Below, piece by piece: positions 9,341 through 17,453 of a DNA stretch of 64,000 nt. How positions within the stretch are numbered: position 1 is the first letter of the stretch; every line of letters starts with the position of its first letter. The notes beneath the pieces were generated by a model. The model did no database searches. It was not told the DNA's origin and saw nothing but the letters and a program-made list of their open reading frames with translations. Made by a program: the position numbers and the translations under genes. The stretch spans positions 682,001-746,000 of the forward strand of contig NZ_AP023441.1 in assembly GCF_019976755.1 (NCBI RefSeq), read 5' to 3'. This DNA is from Nostoc sp. MS1. Its GTDB lineage: Bacteria > Cyanobacteriota > Cyanobacteriia > Cyanobacteriales > Nostocaceae.

Positions 9341-9349
9341 TTACGCATG

Positions 9350-9370
9350 AAAAAACCCGGCTTAACCGGG
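9350..9370 (-). terminator. Intrinsic terminator of the small membrane-protein gene
   Basis: On the minus strand the sequence reads CCCGG-TTAAG-CCGGG followed by six T. It lies 36 bp after the stop of the membrane-protein gene that ends at 9406, before the repeat array. It fits a Rho-independent terminator. Confidence 0.85.
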
Positions 9371-9405
9371 CAGATGTACTGTTTGTCGAATTTGTGGTTA
9401 GAAAT

Positions 9406-9783
9406 CTATAGTTTGATGTCGCAAGTTAAAGGACAAGCGGCGTAAACGCTGGTGCTTTGCAATTGTTCTTCTTCTCCGTGCAACCAACTTAACCATTTAA
9501 TTTCTGTGGGGTGTACTCCTTTAAATGTCAACACACCAGCAGCTATTAAAACTGCCATGACGTTAAACATAATTAAGCCACCTGCTACTAATAAAACTGC
9601 ACTAACAGGCATTACAGATTGCAACACAATTGACAACAGACATCCGACCGTAGCCATCAAAACCACTAATGGAAAACCCACAACCAACAAGCACACTGCC
9701 AGTGTAAAAGTCCATATCAAGAAGCTCTTGATAACTAACAAGGAGTAGGTTTTTTCGAGATTAGCACTCTGAGCCGAAACCAT
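9406..9783 (-). CDS. Small membrane protein of unknown function
   Basis: 125 residues from the ATG at 9783. A perfect AGGAGG lies 7 nt upstream, and the longer frame from 9804 would translate that ribosome site as its own N-terminus, so the short start is preferred. Two long hydrophobic stretches (LLVIKSFLIWTFTLAVCLLVVGF... and ...VMPVSAVLLVAGGLIMFNVMAVLIAAG) suggest three to four membrane helices. The C-terminal tail ends in CPLTCDIKL with two Cys. I do not recognise a family. It is monocistronic, with its own terminator. Confidence 0.75.
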   Translation of the reverse strand: MVSAQSANLEKTYSLLVIKSFLIWTFTLAVCLLVVGFPLVVLMATVGCLLSIVLQSVMPVSAVLLVAGGLIMFNVMAVLIAAGVLTFKGVHPTEIKWLSWLHGEEEQLQSTSVYAACPLTCDIKL

Positions 9784-9790
9784 GACTTTT

Positions 9791-9796
9791 CCTCCT
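9791..9796 (-). promoter_or_regulatory. Consensus Shine-Dalgarno deciding the start at 9783
   Basis: The minus strand reads AGGAGG with a 7-nt spacer (AAAAGTC) before ATG. It is one of the few perfect ribosome sites in this window. Confidence 0.85.
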
Positions 9797-10486
9797 AAAT
9801 TCACAGCAAGTCCGTGATTCAGTAATATTTCGCTTATATAAAATAAACTGAATACTTCAATGAAGCTTCAGTATATAAAACCCATCTGAGAAAATGAGCA
9901 TTTAGTTATTAAACTTTACAATTAATTTTTTGCAATGCTAAATGTAAACACATATTTACATTTCCTGATTTATCTAGCTTTTGGTATCTGTCTTGAGGAA
10001 TAGGACACAAAAACTATAGTCCAAAAAGTTTACTGCAAACTCTTTACTTAGAGTTTGCTTAACATTTCTTATGGAAAATCTCCTTGTCTCTCATAATTTA
10101 CTGGTGACGCTACACAAGTTATGCACAGATAATTTTGCTGTTATTTGCTAGCGATTTATGGCGAACTCAGCTAAAAATCTCTCATTTACAGTAATTTAAC
10201 TTATCTCGTTAAAACTGAAAGCATAAAAAATGACGTGCCTATCTACACATATTTGCTGATGCTGTGAGTAGAAAGCTTAGGTTAAACAAGTCTATATGGC
10301 TATATAATTTCTTTTTCCTATTTCATGGTTAAAAAAAATACACAAGCAAAAAGAATATTGTAAAGAAATGTAACTTAGAGATTTTCAGCAAGTCGGCTTC
10401 TTTAATGCCGCTTTCCAAAGCTATTAGCATCTCTAAGGGAATTTTTTTGTTGTTTTTAGTCGATAAATCCCAAAACGTAAAGATAT
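9797..10486. other. Intergenic region between divergent membrane-protein gene and pilT
   Basis: This AT-rich region of about 690 bp has two inverted repeats: a 9-bp perfect stem GCAAACTCT/AGAGTTTGC with a 6-nt loop (10035-10058), and an imperfect ACTGAA...TTCAGT pair (about 9847-9872) in the upstream region of the membrane protein. It probably contains promoters for both genes. No RNA gene is recognised. Confidence 0.5.
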
Positions 10487-11758
10487 ATGACAGAAACCGA
10501 TTCTTCATCCACTTCCAATGCTGTGACTGCACGTAACGTAGTGCCAGTACCACCGCCACCCCCACCACCATCATTAATCACCCAACGCCAATATACACAA
10601 ACGTTGGATATGTCACCGGCAAATAGGGGTGCTACACCTCCTCCACCTGTTGATGCACATCGTCCAGGCTCATCAATTTCTATGCCAGAGGAAGATACAC
10701 CTCTAACTTTGGCACGGATTATTAGAGAAGCTTTTGATAATGGTTATTCTGATATTCATTTGGGAGTTGGTGAAACACCCCGATTTCGTAACCGAGGTGA
10801 AATAGCGCCTACTGATTATCCAGAAACTGATAAAGAGACTTTCATTGGTTGGTTACGGGAGGTGATGAGTGAGTCAGAAATTCAACGCTTCCAAGAACAT
10901 TTAGAATTTGATGGTGCAACTCAGTACGAATTTGCCCGTGTACGGATTAATGTCTTTGATACTCTTAGAGGCTATGCAATGGTACTGCGGTTGATTCCGC
11001 TCAAAATTTTATCTATTGATCAGTTGAGATTACCGGCAATATTCCGGGATATCTGCCACTATCACAAGGGTTTAATTTTGGTGACAGGGCCTACTGGTTC
11101 TGGTAAATCAACTACAATGGCGGCGATGATTGATTATATCAATCGTGAAATGCCCAAACACATCATTACAATTGAAGACCCCATAGAATTTGTTCACCAA
11201 AGTCGCAAGTCGTTGGTGAAGCAACGGGAAGTAGGAATGCACACCCGTAAGTTTGATAATGCTTTAAAGGCAGCTTTGCGGGAAGACCCAGATTTGATTC
11301 TGGTGGGGGAAATGCGGGATAAGGAAACGGTGAACACTGCATTAAAGGCGGCGCAAACTGGTCACTTGGTAATGGGAACTCTGCATACTAATAGTGCGGT
11401 GAAAACGATTGAACGTATTCTCAATTTGTATTCTGGTGAAGAACAGGATGCAATGCGAGTGGCGTTAGCCGAGTCTTTGGTAGCAGTTATTGCTCAAGGC
11501 TTGTGTCGGACAACTGATGGTAAGCGGGCTGCGTTCCACGATATCCTGATTAATACGGAAGCGATTAAGGAATGGATTAAAGACGGTAAATACGACGAAA
11601 TTTCCGAATTGATGAAGCAAGCCAGCTTTGATGGCATGATTACCATGAATCAGTCGTTGTACAATCTCTATCAAGAAGGTCGCATCACTGAAGAAACCGC
11701 TTTGGAAATGTCACCAACTCCTAACGAAATGGCTCAGTTCCTCCGGGGTCGGGTTTAA
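10487..11758 (+). CDS. pilT: Type IV pilus retraction ATPase PilT
   Basis: The 423-residue hexameric ATPase powers pilus retraction at the cytoplasmic base of the pilus. Motifs are Walker A GPTGSGKST (about 201-209), the Asp box ITIEDPIEFVH, Walker B LILVGEMRD (about 270), the His box GHLVMGTLHTNSA, and a C-terminal region with AIIAQGL-like VAVIAQGLCR. The first 90 residues are an unusual Pro-rich, disordered extension (PVPPPPPPPS and TPPPPVDAHRPG) before the PAS-like N-terminal domain. A terminator follows. In filamentous cyanobacteria such genes serve hormogonium motility or DNA uptake; a second paralogue elsewhere cannot be excluded. Confidence 0.93.
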   Translation: MTETDSSSTSNAVTARNVVPVPPPPPPPSLITQRQYTQTLDMSPANRGATPPPPVDAHRPGSSISMPEEDTPLTLARIIREAFDNGYSDIHLGVGETPRFRNRGEIAPTDYPETDKETFIGWLREVMSESEIQRFQEHLEFDGATQYEFARVRINVFDTLRGYAMVLRLIPLKILSIDQLRLPAIFRDICHYHKGLILVTGPTGSGKSTTMAAMIDYINREMPKHIITIEDPIEFVHQSRKSLVKQREVGMHTRKFDNALKAALREDPDLILVGEMRDKETVNTALKAAQTGHLVMGTLHTNSAVKTIERILNLYSGEEQDAMRVALAESLVAVIAQGLCRTTDGKRAAFHDILINTEAIKEWIKDGKYDEISELMKQASFDGMITMNQSLYNLYQEGRITEETALEMSPTPNEMAQFLRGRV

Positions 11759-11776
11759 GAACTAGGGGAAGAAGAG

Positions 11777-11806
11777 AAAAGGGAGAAGCCTTTCCCTTTT
11801 TTCTTT
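11777..11806 (+). terminator. Intrinsic terminator after pilT
   Basis: An 8-bp stem AAAAGGGA/TCCCTTTT with an 8-nt loop is followed by a TTCTTTC tract 18 bp after the pilT stop. Confidence 0.7.
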
Positions 11807-11911
11807 CTGGGCAAATTGTTTTCAGGACATACGCAACTGGCACAGCGATCGCTTTTAATAGTTCTCAGGATGCTCTTACACAAATTAGTAATAATATAGG
11901 ACTGACCCAGC

Positions 11912-12014
11912 CAGTCCATTAGTTATTAGTTATGGGTCATAAGTTCAGCTTTTTTACTATGAACTGTTGACTGTTGACTATGGACTGTGGACTATTGACT
12001 ATGGACTGTTGAAT
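11912..12014. repeat. STRR array of TTAGTTA and TGGACTA/TTGACTG heptamers
   Basis: Degenerate heptamers (CTGTTGA, CTATGGA, CTGTGGA, CTATTGA) run up to 12 bp before the GTG start of the KaiB-like gene and therefore occupy its 5' leader. Confidence 0.8.
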
Positions 12015-12025
12015 TTTGGGATATT

Positions 12026-12790
12026 GTGACTAAATCGACTCTAGAAAATTTATCCACACCTCAGTTATATAAAGGTATTGCCCTGTTTACGCCTGGAGGC
12101 GATTTAATTTACTGCATCGATCCTCATAAACAAGGTCGATGGCATTCTCATTTGTGTGCAGCTTTGCAGGAAATTTTAGATTTATCCGAACCGCCTCATT
12201 TTTTAGCGCCTTGCTATACGGCAACAGTTGACCATTGGTTAGATCCTAAAACTCAGCAGGTAAAAATATTTGCTGAAGCTTCTTTGGCTGTGCTGAAACA
12301 TCAAGCTGTTTTGAACGCTATTTTTAATACAGGTGATTTGGTTTGGCAACCTGCTCCTTGGCAAGAGGGTTTGTGCGATCGCCTGGTATTATCAACTTAT
12401 CGCTCCTCATTTCCCCAACTCTGGGAAGACCATGATTTAATTGTTAACTTAGACCTTTCTCAACAGGCTCCCAAATATCATCCACCAGTAATGACAGTAC
12501 AAAAAACGCAGATAAAAACATACGTTCTGCGTTTGTTTGTGGCTGGACATAGCGCGAACACAGAACGTATATTGAAAAATCTGCATGAATTGTTGGAGCG
12601 ATCGCTAGGTTATCCTTACACAATGAAGGTGATTGATGTTTTAACTAATCCCGAACAAGCAGAAATTGACCAAGTTAGCGCAACTCCCACCTTAGTAAAA
12701 GTGTGGCCTCTTCCTATTCGGCGGATGGTTGGTGATTTAGACAACGCCGGCAAAATTTTACAGATGTTAGGTGCGATCGAGCAAGTGTAG
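12026..12790 (+). CDS. KaiB-domain protein with a long N-terminal extension
   Basis: 254 residues from a GTG start. Residues about 168-250 closely resemble the clock protein KaiB: KTYVLRLFVAG, then NTERILKNLHELLE, KVIDVLTNPEQAE, SATPTLVKVWPLPIRRMVGD, that is, a complete KaiB thioredoxin-like unit. Residues 1-165 are an additional domain (LYKGIALFTPGGDLIYCIDP, HWLDPKTQQVKIFAEASLAVL, LCDRLVLSTYRSSF) that I do not recognise. Canonical KaiB is about 100 residues and sits with kaiA/kaiC, which are absent here. It could bind KaiC, be a SasA-like output component without the kinase, or have left the clock. Clock involvement is inference from the domain. Confidence 0.8.
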   Translation: MTKSTLENLSTPQLYKGIALFTPGGDLIYCIDPHKQGRWHSHLCAALQEILDLSEPPHFLAPCYTATVDHWLDPKTQQVKIFAEASLAVLKHQAVLNAIFNTGDLVWQPAPWQEGLCDRLVLSTYRSSFPQLWEDHDLIVNLDLSQQAPKYHPPVMTVQKTQIKTYVLRLFVAGHSANTERILKNLHELLERSLGYPYTMKVIDVLTNPEQAEIDQVSATPTLVKVWPLPIRRMVGDLDNAGKILQMLGAIEQV

Positions 12791-12851
12791 ATTGCTTAAG
12801 TCATAGTTAAATAAATACAGCAAGGCTCTGAAGTCTGTAAAGGGTAACATT

Positions 12852-13064
12852 TTAGCCTTTACCATCTTTCCACGAACTCTGCTTTTGTGTCACATATTCG
12901 TTAATTTCTGTCTGACTTAGCCGTCTAATCTTTGCTTGCGGTCTAATTTTTTGTAGGAAACCATTCTGACTGCAATAGGAAGCACTGATTTTTCTATATA
13001 TGTAAGCAGTAGTCATACCGGAGAAGCAAAAGTATTCTCCTGTACGAAGTTGTTGAAATGTCAT
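12852..13064 (-). CDS. Small conserved-looking hypothetical protein
   Basis: 70 residues, starting MTFQQLRTGEYFCFSG, with a compact mixed composition (TAYIYRKISASYC, ending in a Gln/Lys-rich tail). It resembles small soluble cyanobacterial proteins of the type seen next to unrelated genes, but I cannot name a family. Codon use looks coding and no other frame competes. Three Cys residues are present. It may share a transcript with the downstream region, but nothing is close. Confidence 0.55.
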   Translation of the reverse strand: MTFQQLRTGEYFCFSGMTTAYIYRKISASYCSQNGFLQKIRPQAKIRRLSQTEINEYVTQKQSSWKDGKG

Positions 13065-13203
13065 AAAGGCATTTTGAGCTACTAACCTATTTTATACGTA
13101 TTCTCTCTATTTGTCTTGAATGACGACCTTTGAGCTTTTACGTAAATTAATTTTACATTCAGATAATTGATAAACAACTCAAAATGCCAGTATACAGTTA
13201 TTT

Positions 13204-13422
13204 CTAAACCCAAAATTCTGGTTGAGCTAATTCAAGGGCGATCGCCAAAATTTTAGCAAAATCTACTTGATAAAATAGCCACCAAAAGCGCAGTTTTTGC
13301 CGTACCTTCTCATCACCACAAGATAAGATTACTCGCCTAGCCTGTCTGAATAAAGATAACCAAGGATAGGTATTACGTAGAATACGAAACCAAATATAGA
13401 AACACTTATCGGTATTATTCAT
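13204..13422 (-). CDS. Small hypothetical protein
   Basis: 72 residues, rich in aromatic residues and Arg (CFYIWFRILRNTYPWLSLFR, KLRFWWLFYQ), ending AQPEFWV. It carries one HIP1 site in frame. There is no recognised domain; it may be a small membrane-associated protein. It could also be a non-coding frame; evidence is limited to the open frame and the gap it fills. Confidence 0.4.
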   Translation of the reverse strand: MNNTDKCFYIWFRILRNTYPWLSLFRQARRVILSCGDEKVRQKLRFWWLFYQVDFAKILAIALELAQPEFWV

Positions 13423-13499
13423 AATCTAAATATTTGTATTTAAGTGACAAATAAAAGCCTAAAAATTCCCCTGAAGAGATAATTCTTCAATATTATTAA

Positions 13500-14207
13500 T
13501 TACGAGTTAGCCTTAAAGGGTTGAATATTTAATTCTTTCTGCCACTGTGATAAGGGTTTCTCCCAAGATTCTTCCCATTTCTGTGCAAATAAAGGTTTGG
13601 CTTGTAATCCCATCATCCAACCTTTTTCAATAGTCTTTAAAAGTTGAGGTAAATCTTCTGGTGTTAGCAAGGTTGTGCTAATTAAAGCGTTAGCAATTAA
13701 CATACTGGCTAATGGTAGCCGAAATTGCGCTAGATAAAATGCTTGCAATCCAATTTCTTCAAGAGGACTAGCGCTAAATCCTGTAATGAGATGCCAAATA
13801 TCATGAGTTTGTTGCCAACGATACTCAATGTAGGCTGTGTCTGAATTGATAATAATCTCCGGATCAATACGTTCAAAGCCCGATTGTTTGAGTGTGGAAG
13901 CATAACAATAACCTAAAGAATCAACAGGATATTGCAAAAGTTGCTCTAAATCATGAACTGGTGGTTGGTAACGTTCTTGAATCAAATTAGCTATATCAGG
14001 ATTGATCTGCATTGTTTCTGCTGCCAGTTCAAAAGCCCGACTGTGAATTAAGATGCTACTAAGTTCATCAACTGCATTTAAGTCACCTTCTGTTGTCAGT
14101 AAGCTAATAAAGCCTTTCATCGCCGTCAAAAACTGAAAATTCATCTGGCGTTGTATTTCTGAGTCCACTTTTACTGGCTGAACTACGCAAGAATTTATGG
14201 CTTGCAT
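13500..14207 (-). CDS. Coq4-family protein
   Basis: 235 residues from an ATG with AGGAG 9 nt upstream. The key motif is THDIWHLITGFSASPLEE (about residues 133-150), matching the HDxxH-x(11)-E zinc/iron site of Coq4 proteins, which take part in quinone head-group maturation in other organisms. Length fits the family. Cyanobacteria make plastoquinone rather than ubiquinone, so the substrate here is unknown. It is divergent from a TetR regulator, and the intervening 106 bp carry two copies of a palindromic operator, so repression by that regulator is likely. Confidence 0.82.
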   Translation of the reverse strand: MQAINSCVVQPVKVDSEIQRQMNFQFLTAMKGFISLLTTEGDLNAVDELSSILIHSRAFELAAETMQINPDIANLIQERYQPPVHDLEQLLQYPVDSLGYCYASTLKQSGFERIDPEIIINSDTAYIEYRWQQTHDIWHLITGFSASPLEEIGLQAFYLAQFRLPLASMLIANALISTTLLTPEDLPQLLKTIEKGWMMGLQAKPLFAQKWEESWEKPLSQWQKELNIQPFKANS

Positions 14208-14245
14208 GGCAAAAACTCCTAGTTGATTGAAAATTGAATGTTAAT

Positions 14246-14286
14246 ATGAACAATGCTCATGTTTATAAAATACGAACAATGTTCAT
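14246..14286. promoter_or_regulatory. Paired palindromic operators between coq4-like and tetR genes
   Basis: Two near-identical 15-bp imperfect palindromes, ATGAACAATGCTCAT (14246-14260) and ACGAACAATGTTCAT (14272-14286), have centres 26 bp apart. They lie 39-79 bp from the Coq4-like start and 28-68 bp from the TetR start. Placement and symmetry fit binding sites for the adjacent TetR dimer controlling both genes. Confidence 0.75.
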
Positions 14287-14313
14287 GTTTTGTCAAGAGT
14301 GAAATTAAACTTT

Positions 14314-14958
14314 ATGACAGATAATCAATCCAGTAACTCTAAGATGCGCCGTAAACCCCAGCAAGCGCGGAGTCAAGAGCGAGTGAATGACATCCTAAGT
14401 GCAGCTGAGGAGTTATTTATTGAGATGGGATACGAGCAAACGACGACAAGAGTGATCGCAACTCGTGCTAAAGTACCTATCGGTTCGCTGTATCAATTCT
14501 TTCCTGATAAAGAGGCAATTCTGAAAGCCTTGGCTGTGCAATATTTTCAACAGGAGTATCAGTTGTTTGCCAAACTGCACACCAAAGAGGCAGAAAGTTT
14601 ACCTGTGGCTGTTTATGTTGATCGGGTGATTGATGCGTTCGATCACTTCATGAACAGCCATCCTGGATACCGTGCTGTATATGAACAACTGCTGAACTTG
14701 ATGACATATTCAGCAATTGAAGCAATGGAGAATTATGAATATCGGATTGTGGATGAGCTGGCTGCTTTCTTTGCCAGACTCAATCCTAAGTTAGATGGGG
14801 AAAAATGCCAAGCGATCGCTTTAGTAGTAGTGAAAGTAGTGGGTGACTTACTATGGCTGGCTACAAGTCAGCACCCAGAAAAGCGTCAATTACTGTTAGC
14901 GGAAACCAAGATATTAATGTTAGGTTATCTAAACAATTATTTAGACAATTCTATTTGA
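14314..14958 (+). CDS. TetR/AcrR family transcriptional regulator
   Basis: 214 residues from ATG 14314 (a TTG at 14290 would add eight residues close to the operator and is less likely). The N-terminal HTH spans about residues 15-65: ARSQERVNDILSAAEELFIE, TTTRVIATRAKVPIGSLYQFFPDKEAILKAL. The C-terminal all-helical part is a ligand-binding and dimerisation domain of the TetR C-terminal 'YYYH-DFDKEA' type, with no recognisable ligand. It is divergently oriented to the Coq4-like gene with two operators between, so it probably represses itself and that gene. The inducer is unknown. Confidence 0.9.
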   Translation: MTDNQSSNSKMRRKPQQARSQERVNDILSAAEELFIEMGYEQTTTRVIATRAKVPIGSLYQFFPDKEAILKALAVQYFQQEYQLFAKLHTKEAESLPVAVYVDRVIDAFDHFMNSHPGYRAVYEQLLNLMTYSAIEAMENYEYRIVDELAAFFARLNPKLDGEKCQAIALVVVKVVGDLLWLATSQHPEKRQLLLAETKILMLGYLNNYLDNSI

Positions 14959-15019
14959 ATTTATATGTGTTTAGCAACAGAGAATTTGCTTAAACACGAT
15001 TTTGAATATTGAATCATTC

Positions 15020-15499
15020 TTAGTATCTGCTACTGGGTAAAAGAAGAATATCTACAAGTTCTCCTACTGTCAAACCCCAGCCAGCTAAAACAGTCAATAT
15101 CCAGAATGAATCTATTTTTTTAAAGCCAGCAAAGCGTAGTTCTAAATCGGCTAGAAGGGTCGTTGTTATAGGTATGAGAAACAAGCTCAATAACATAGAC
15201 CAAGTGGCAATTAGAGCAATAGATGCGCTTAATGATATGACTACTACTAGAGTGCGAGAGCCAAAAGAAACTAAACCTTCCAACCAAACAATACTTCTAC
15301 GAACTAAAGCTATAGCAACAGTAGCAATGAAAGCTCCTACTAACCAAATAATGTGATGTACTGCCAAATACCACCCCAGAACAGCATAAGCTAACCATAG
15401 AAGCACTAAAGGCATCAGAGGGATTTTGTGAGAGTAACCGATATTCATAAGCTGGGATAATTGTAAAAATAATAGACTTTGATTTAATATGTTAATCAA
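15020..15499 (-). CDS. Integral membrane protein of unknown function
   Basis: 159 residues with four to five hydrophobic segments (LMPLVLLWLAYAVLGWYLAV, IIWLVGAFIATVAIAL, TLVVVISLSASIALIATWSMLLSLFLIPI, FWILTVLAGWGLTVGELVDILL). I recognise no family or catalytic motif. It lies downstream of, and on the same strand as, the PadR-type regulator with a 176-bp gap, so it may be a regulated partner; that is inference only. Confidence 0.65.
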   Translation of the reverse strand: MINILNQSLLFLQLSQLMNIGYSHKIPLMPLVLLWLAYAVLGWYLAVHHIIWLVGAFIATVAIALVRRSIVWLEGLVSFGSRTLVVVISLSASIALIATWSMLLSLFLIPITTTLLADLELRFAGFKKIDSFWILTVLAGWGLTVGELVDILLLPSSRY

Positions 15500-15675
15500 A
15501 TTAAACCTAATATATGAATGGCTAAAAGGAGGATTTTTTTATAAAAAATCTTCTAACTTTAGAGAAATTCAGAAAATTCATTAAATTGCAACATATAATA
15601 ACATTTGTTTACGAGGCAATTTTTATTTCTAGAATAATGGCTATGTCAATCAAACAAAATATATAAGCAAAAAAT

Positions 15676-16221
15676 TTAGTTATCAAGATTTTCGGTAAGC
15701 GTAGCAATGGCCGACTTGAGCCAGTCAATATAAACTTGCTCACGACGCATAACTAATTCCCACAGTAGTTGATGTATTAATTGCTCACGAGTAGCAGGCT
15801 CATTGTCAACAGATAGTAACTTAATTGCTTCATAATCGTTAATTTTTTCATAATGCGCAGCTAGTTGTTGTGCTAGAAGATTAGCGATCGCTGCATTAGG
15901 TAACTCAGCCGCAAAGAATAATTGTACAAGTAAAGTATCTCTAACCGTGGGTAACGGCTGGGGAGATTTTAGCCAGCGCACAAGCTCTGTTTTGCCCAAT
16001 TCTGTGAGAGTATAGACTTTACGGTTAGGGCGATCGCACTGAATCTCCACATGATAATTAATCCAACCCTGCTCAAATAGCTTATCGAGGGTTTTATAAA
16101 TCTGTGCTTGATCTGCTGGCCATAGGTGCGCGATACATTGATCAAAACAACTAGTTTTGAGATCGTAACCTGTCATATCTTGCTTTTGCAGGAAACCGAG
16201 AATTACATATGCGAGGGACAT
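15676..16221 (-). CDS. PadR family transcriptional regulator
   Basis: 181 residues when started at the ATG at 16221. The longer frame to 16338 would read through a perfect palindrome and add a hydrophobic, atypical N-terminus. The winged HTH reads LAYVILGFLQKQDMTGYDLK, ADQAQIYKTLDKLFEQGWI, RPNRKVYTLTELGKTELVRWL, the classical PadR N-terminal domain, followed by a C-terminal helical Vir-type dimerisation domain. PadR proteins repress detoxification or transport genes and usually their own gene. A 20-bp palindrome sits 65-84 bp upstream. Confidence 0.88.
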   Translation of the reverse strand: MSLAYVILGFLQKQDMTGYDLKTSCFDQCIAHLWPADQAQIYKTLDKLFEQGWINYHVEIQCDRPNRKVYTLTELGKTELVRWLKSPQPLPTVRDTLLVQLFFAAELPNAAIANLLAQQLAAHYEKINDYEAIKLLSVDNEPATREQLIHQLLWELVMRREQVYIDWLKSAIATLTENLDN

Positions 16222-16557
16222 AAACGGTTTTCCGAAAATAAAGTAGTGAAAACTATAATTGATAGCTCCTATATTGATTATGCTAATATATGAATATTCA
16301 TATATAAAAAACAAATGACTAAACAAAAGCATTCTCAACGTTAAGATTTACTTTATTAAGTGCAGGCAATGCGTCTAGGCGAGATGGAGAGGTGTACAGA
16401 AGGTAAATCCATCAGATAAAAACCACCTTTGTTAACTGGACTATTAATTTATGACATTGCACTGAATAAAGTATTGATAGAGATGAGAAGTTGTTTGTCA
16501 TGTAACCCTGAACAGAATTGCAGCTATTAAAAATATCGTAGTGGAGGATAAATCCCC
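16222..16557. other. Spacer between PadR regulator and divergent small gene
   Basis: Apart from the palindrome at 16286-16305 and the ribosome site of the next gene (GGAGG, 16543-16547) I see no gene, RNA or repeat in this 336-bp spacer. Confidence 0.5.
16286..16305. promoter_or_regulatory. 20-bp perfect palindrome, probable PadR operator
   Basis: ATATATGAATATTCATATAT is its own reverse complement and lies upstream of the PadR start. PadR boxes typically are AT-rich ATGT/ACAT-type palindromes; this one has ATGAATATTCAT at its core. AT-rich palindromes can arise by chance, but 20 bp perfect symmetry upstream of a regulator is suggestive. Confidence 0.65.
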
Positions 16558-16968
16558 TTGACTTCCAACACACTTTTACAACGAATAAATCAACATCAGC
16601 ACCTGAAGAATTTACGCAATAAATTACTCAAGTTGCACAAAGTTTTACTAGACGCTGAACGTATTACATACGAACAAGCAAGCGGAAGAATATCAAGTGG
16701 CGAGTTTCTGCAACTAGTAATTAACCATGAACAATTTGCTTGGCTGCATAGCATTTCTGAAGTGATTGTTCAAATTGATGAAATACTCACCGCAGATGAA
16801 CCGATATCACCAGATAACATCAAAAATTTGCTGGTTGATATCCGCACCTTACTCTCACCCTCAGAATATGGAAACACATTTGCTCGAAAATACTATACGG
16901 CACTCCAAGGTGAGCCAGGAGTAATCTTAGCACACGCAGAAGTGTCAGAGTTGCTTGCTTCTGCTTGA
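16558..16968 (+). CDS. Conserved-looking hypothetical soluble protein
   Basis: 136 residues from TTG 16558, supported by GGAGG at 16543-16547 with a 10-nt spacer. It is a highly helical protein: QHQHLKNLRNKLLKLHKVLLDAERITYEQ, a core with SSGEFLQLVINHEQFAWLHSISEVIVQIDE, then EYGNTFARKYYTALQGEPGVILAH. There is no enzyme motif; the fold is probably a helical bundle. I have the impression that homologues occur widely in bacteria as uncharacterised proteins, but I cannot name the family. It is convergent with the next gene, with a bidirectional terminator between. Confidence 0.7.
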   Translation: MTSNTLLQRINQHQHLKNLRNKLLKLHKVLLDAERITYEQASGRISSGEFLQLVINHEQFAWLHSISEVIVQIDEILTADEPISPDNIKNLLVDIRTLLSPSEYGNTFARKYYTALQGEPGVILAHAEVSELLASA

Positions 16969-17045
16969 TCAAGGGGAAACCAGATGGGGGAGATGGGGAA
17001 GTAGAAAAAACTATGGACTAATGACTATTGACTAATAAGCAAATT

Positions 17046-17078
17046 AAAAAGCACTATCAAATTTTTGATAGTGCTTTT
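17046..17078. terminator. Bidirectional intrinsic terminator
   Basis: An 11-bp perfect stem GCACTATCAAA/TTTGATAGTGC with a 2-base loop is flanked by AAAAA on the left and TTTT on the right. It can terminate both the gene ending at 16968 (+) and the gene ending at 17160 (-). Confidence 0.85.
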
Positions 17079-17159
17079 CTCTATCTATAGGAAGAGTACA
17101 TTAAACCAGTCTGCTGTGTAAGATATCCATGATTGAGTATCTATGTCATCTCAAACAAT

Positions 17160-17453
17160 TTAAGGATTATCGTGTCCTTGATGATTATTTGAGTGTCTGT
17201 CGGTTTCCAGTAGTCGAGAGATAAATACATCTGGTTTTCTGCTGATCACAGAAACGACTTTATCAATCGCAACTACTTCACTGATTTTGACAACCATTTC
17301 CCACAAAGTATCTTCCTCTGTATCTTTGTTGTGGGTTCTGTGTTTGAACCACAACAAGTCATCCCAAACCCCAATAATGGTTGCGTAATACCATTTATCG
17401 CGTATCAATATCCAGATATCTTTCTCTAGGTAGGTTTGTAGAATAGATTTCAC
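17160..17453 (-). CDS. Hypothetical protein
   Basis: 98 residues if started at the GTG at 17453; the maximal frame from TTG 17555 would add 34 residues with atypical composition. The core reads KSILQTYLEKDIWILIRDKWYYATIIGVWDDLLWFKHRT, then LWEMVVKISEVVAIDKVVSVISRK, which resembles a small beta-rich (Sm/Hfq-barrel-like) domain with a polar C-terminal tail containing HSNNHQGHDNP. The barrel idea is only inference. The start is uncertain. Confidence 0.55.
   Translation of the reverse strand: MKSILQTYLEKDIWILIRDKWYYATIIGVWDDLLWFKHRTHNKDTEEDTLWEMVVKISEVVAIDKVVSVISRKPDVFISRLLETDRHSNNHQGHDNP

Noticed and set aside
10329..10574. 81-residue open frame on the minus strand overlapping the pilT start
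   Set aside because: It runs antisense through the strong pilT start and consists of AT-driven residues; no ribosome site.
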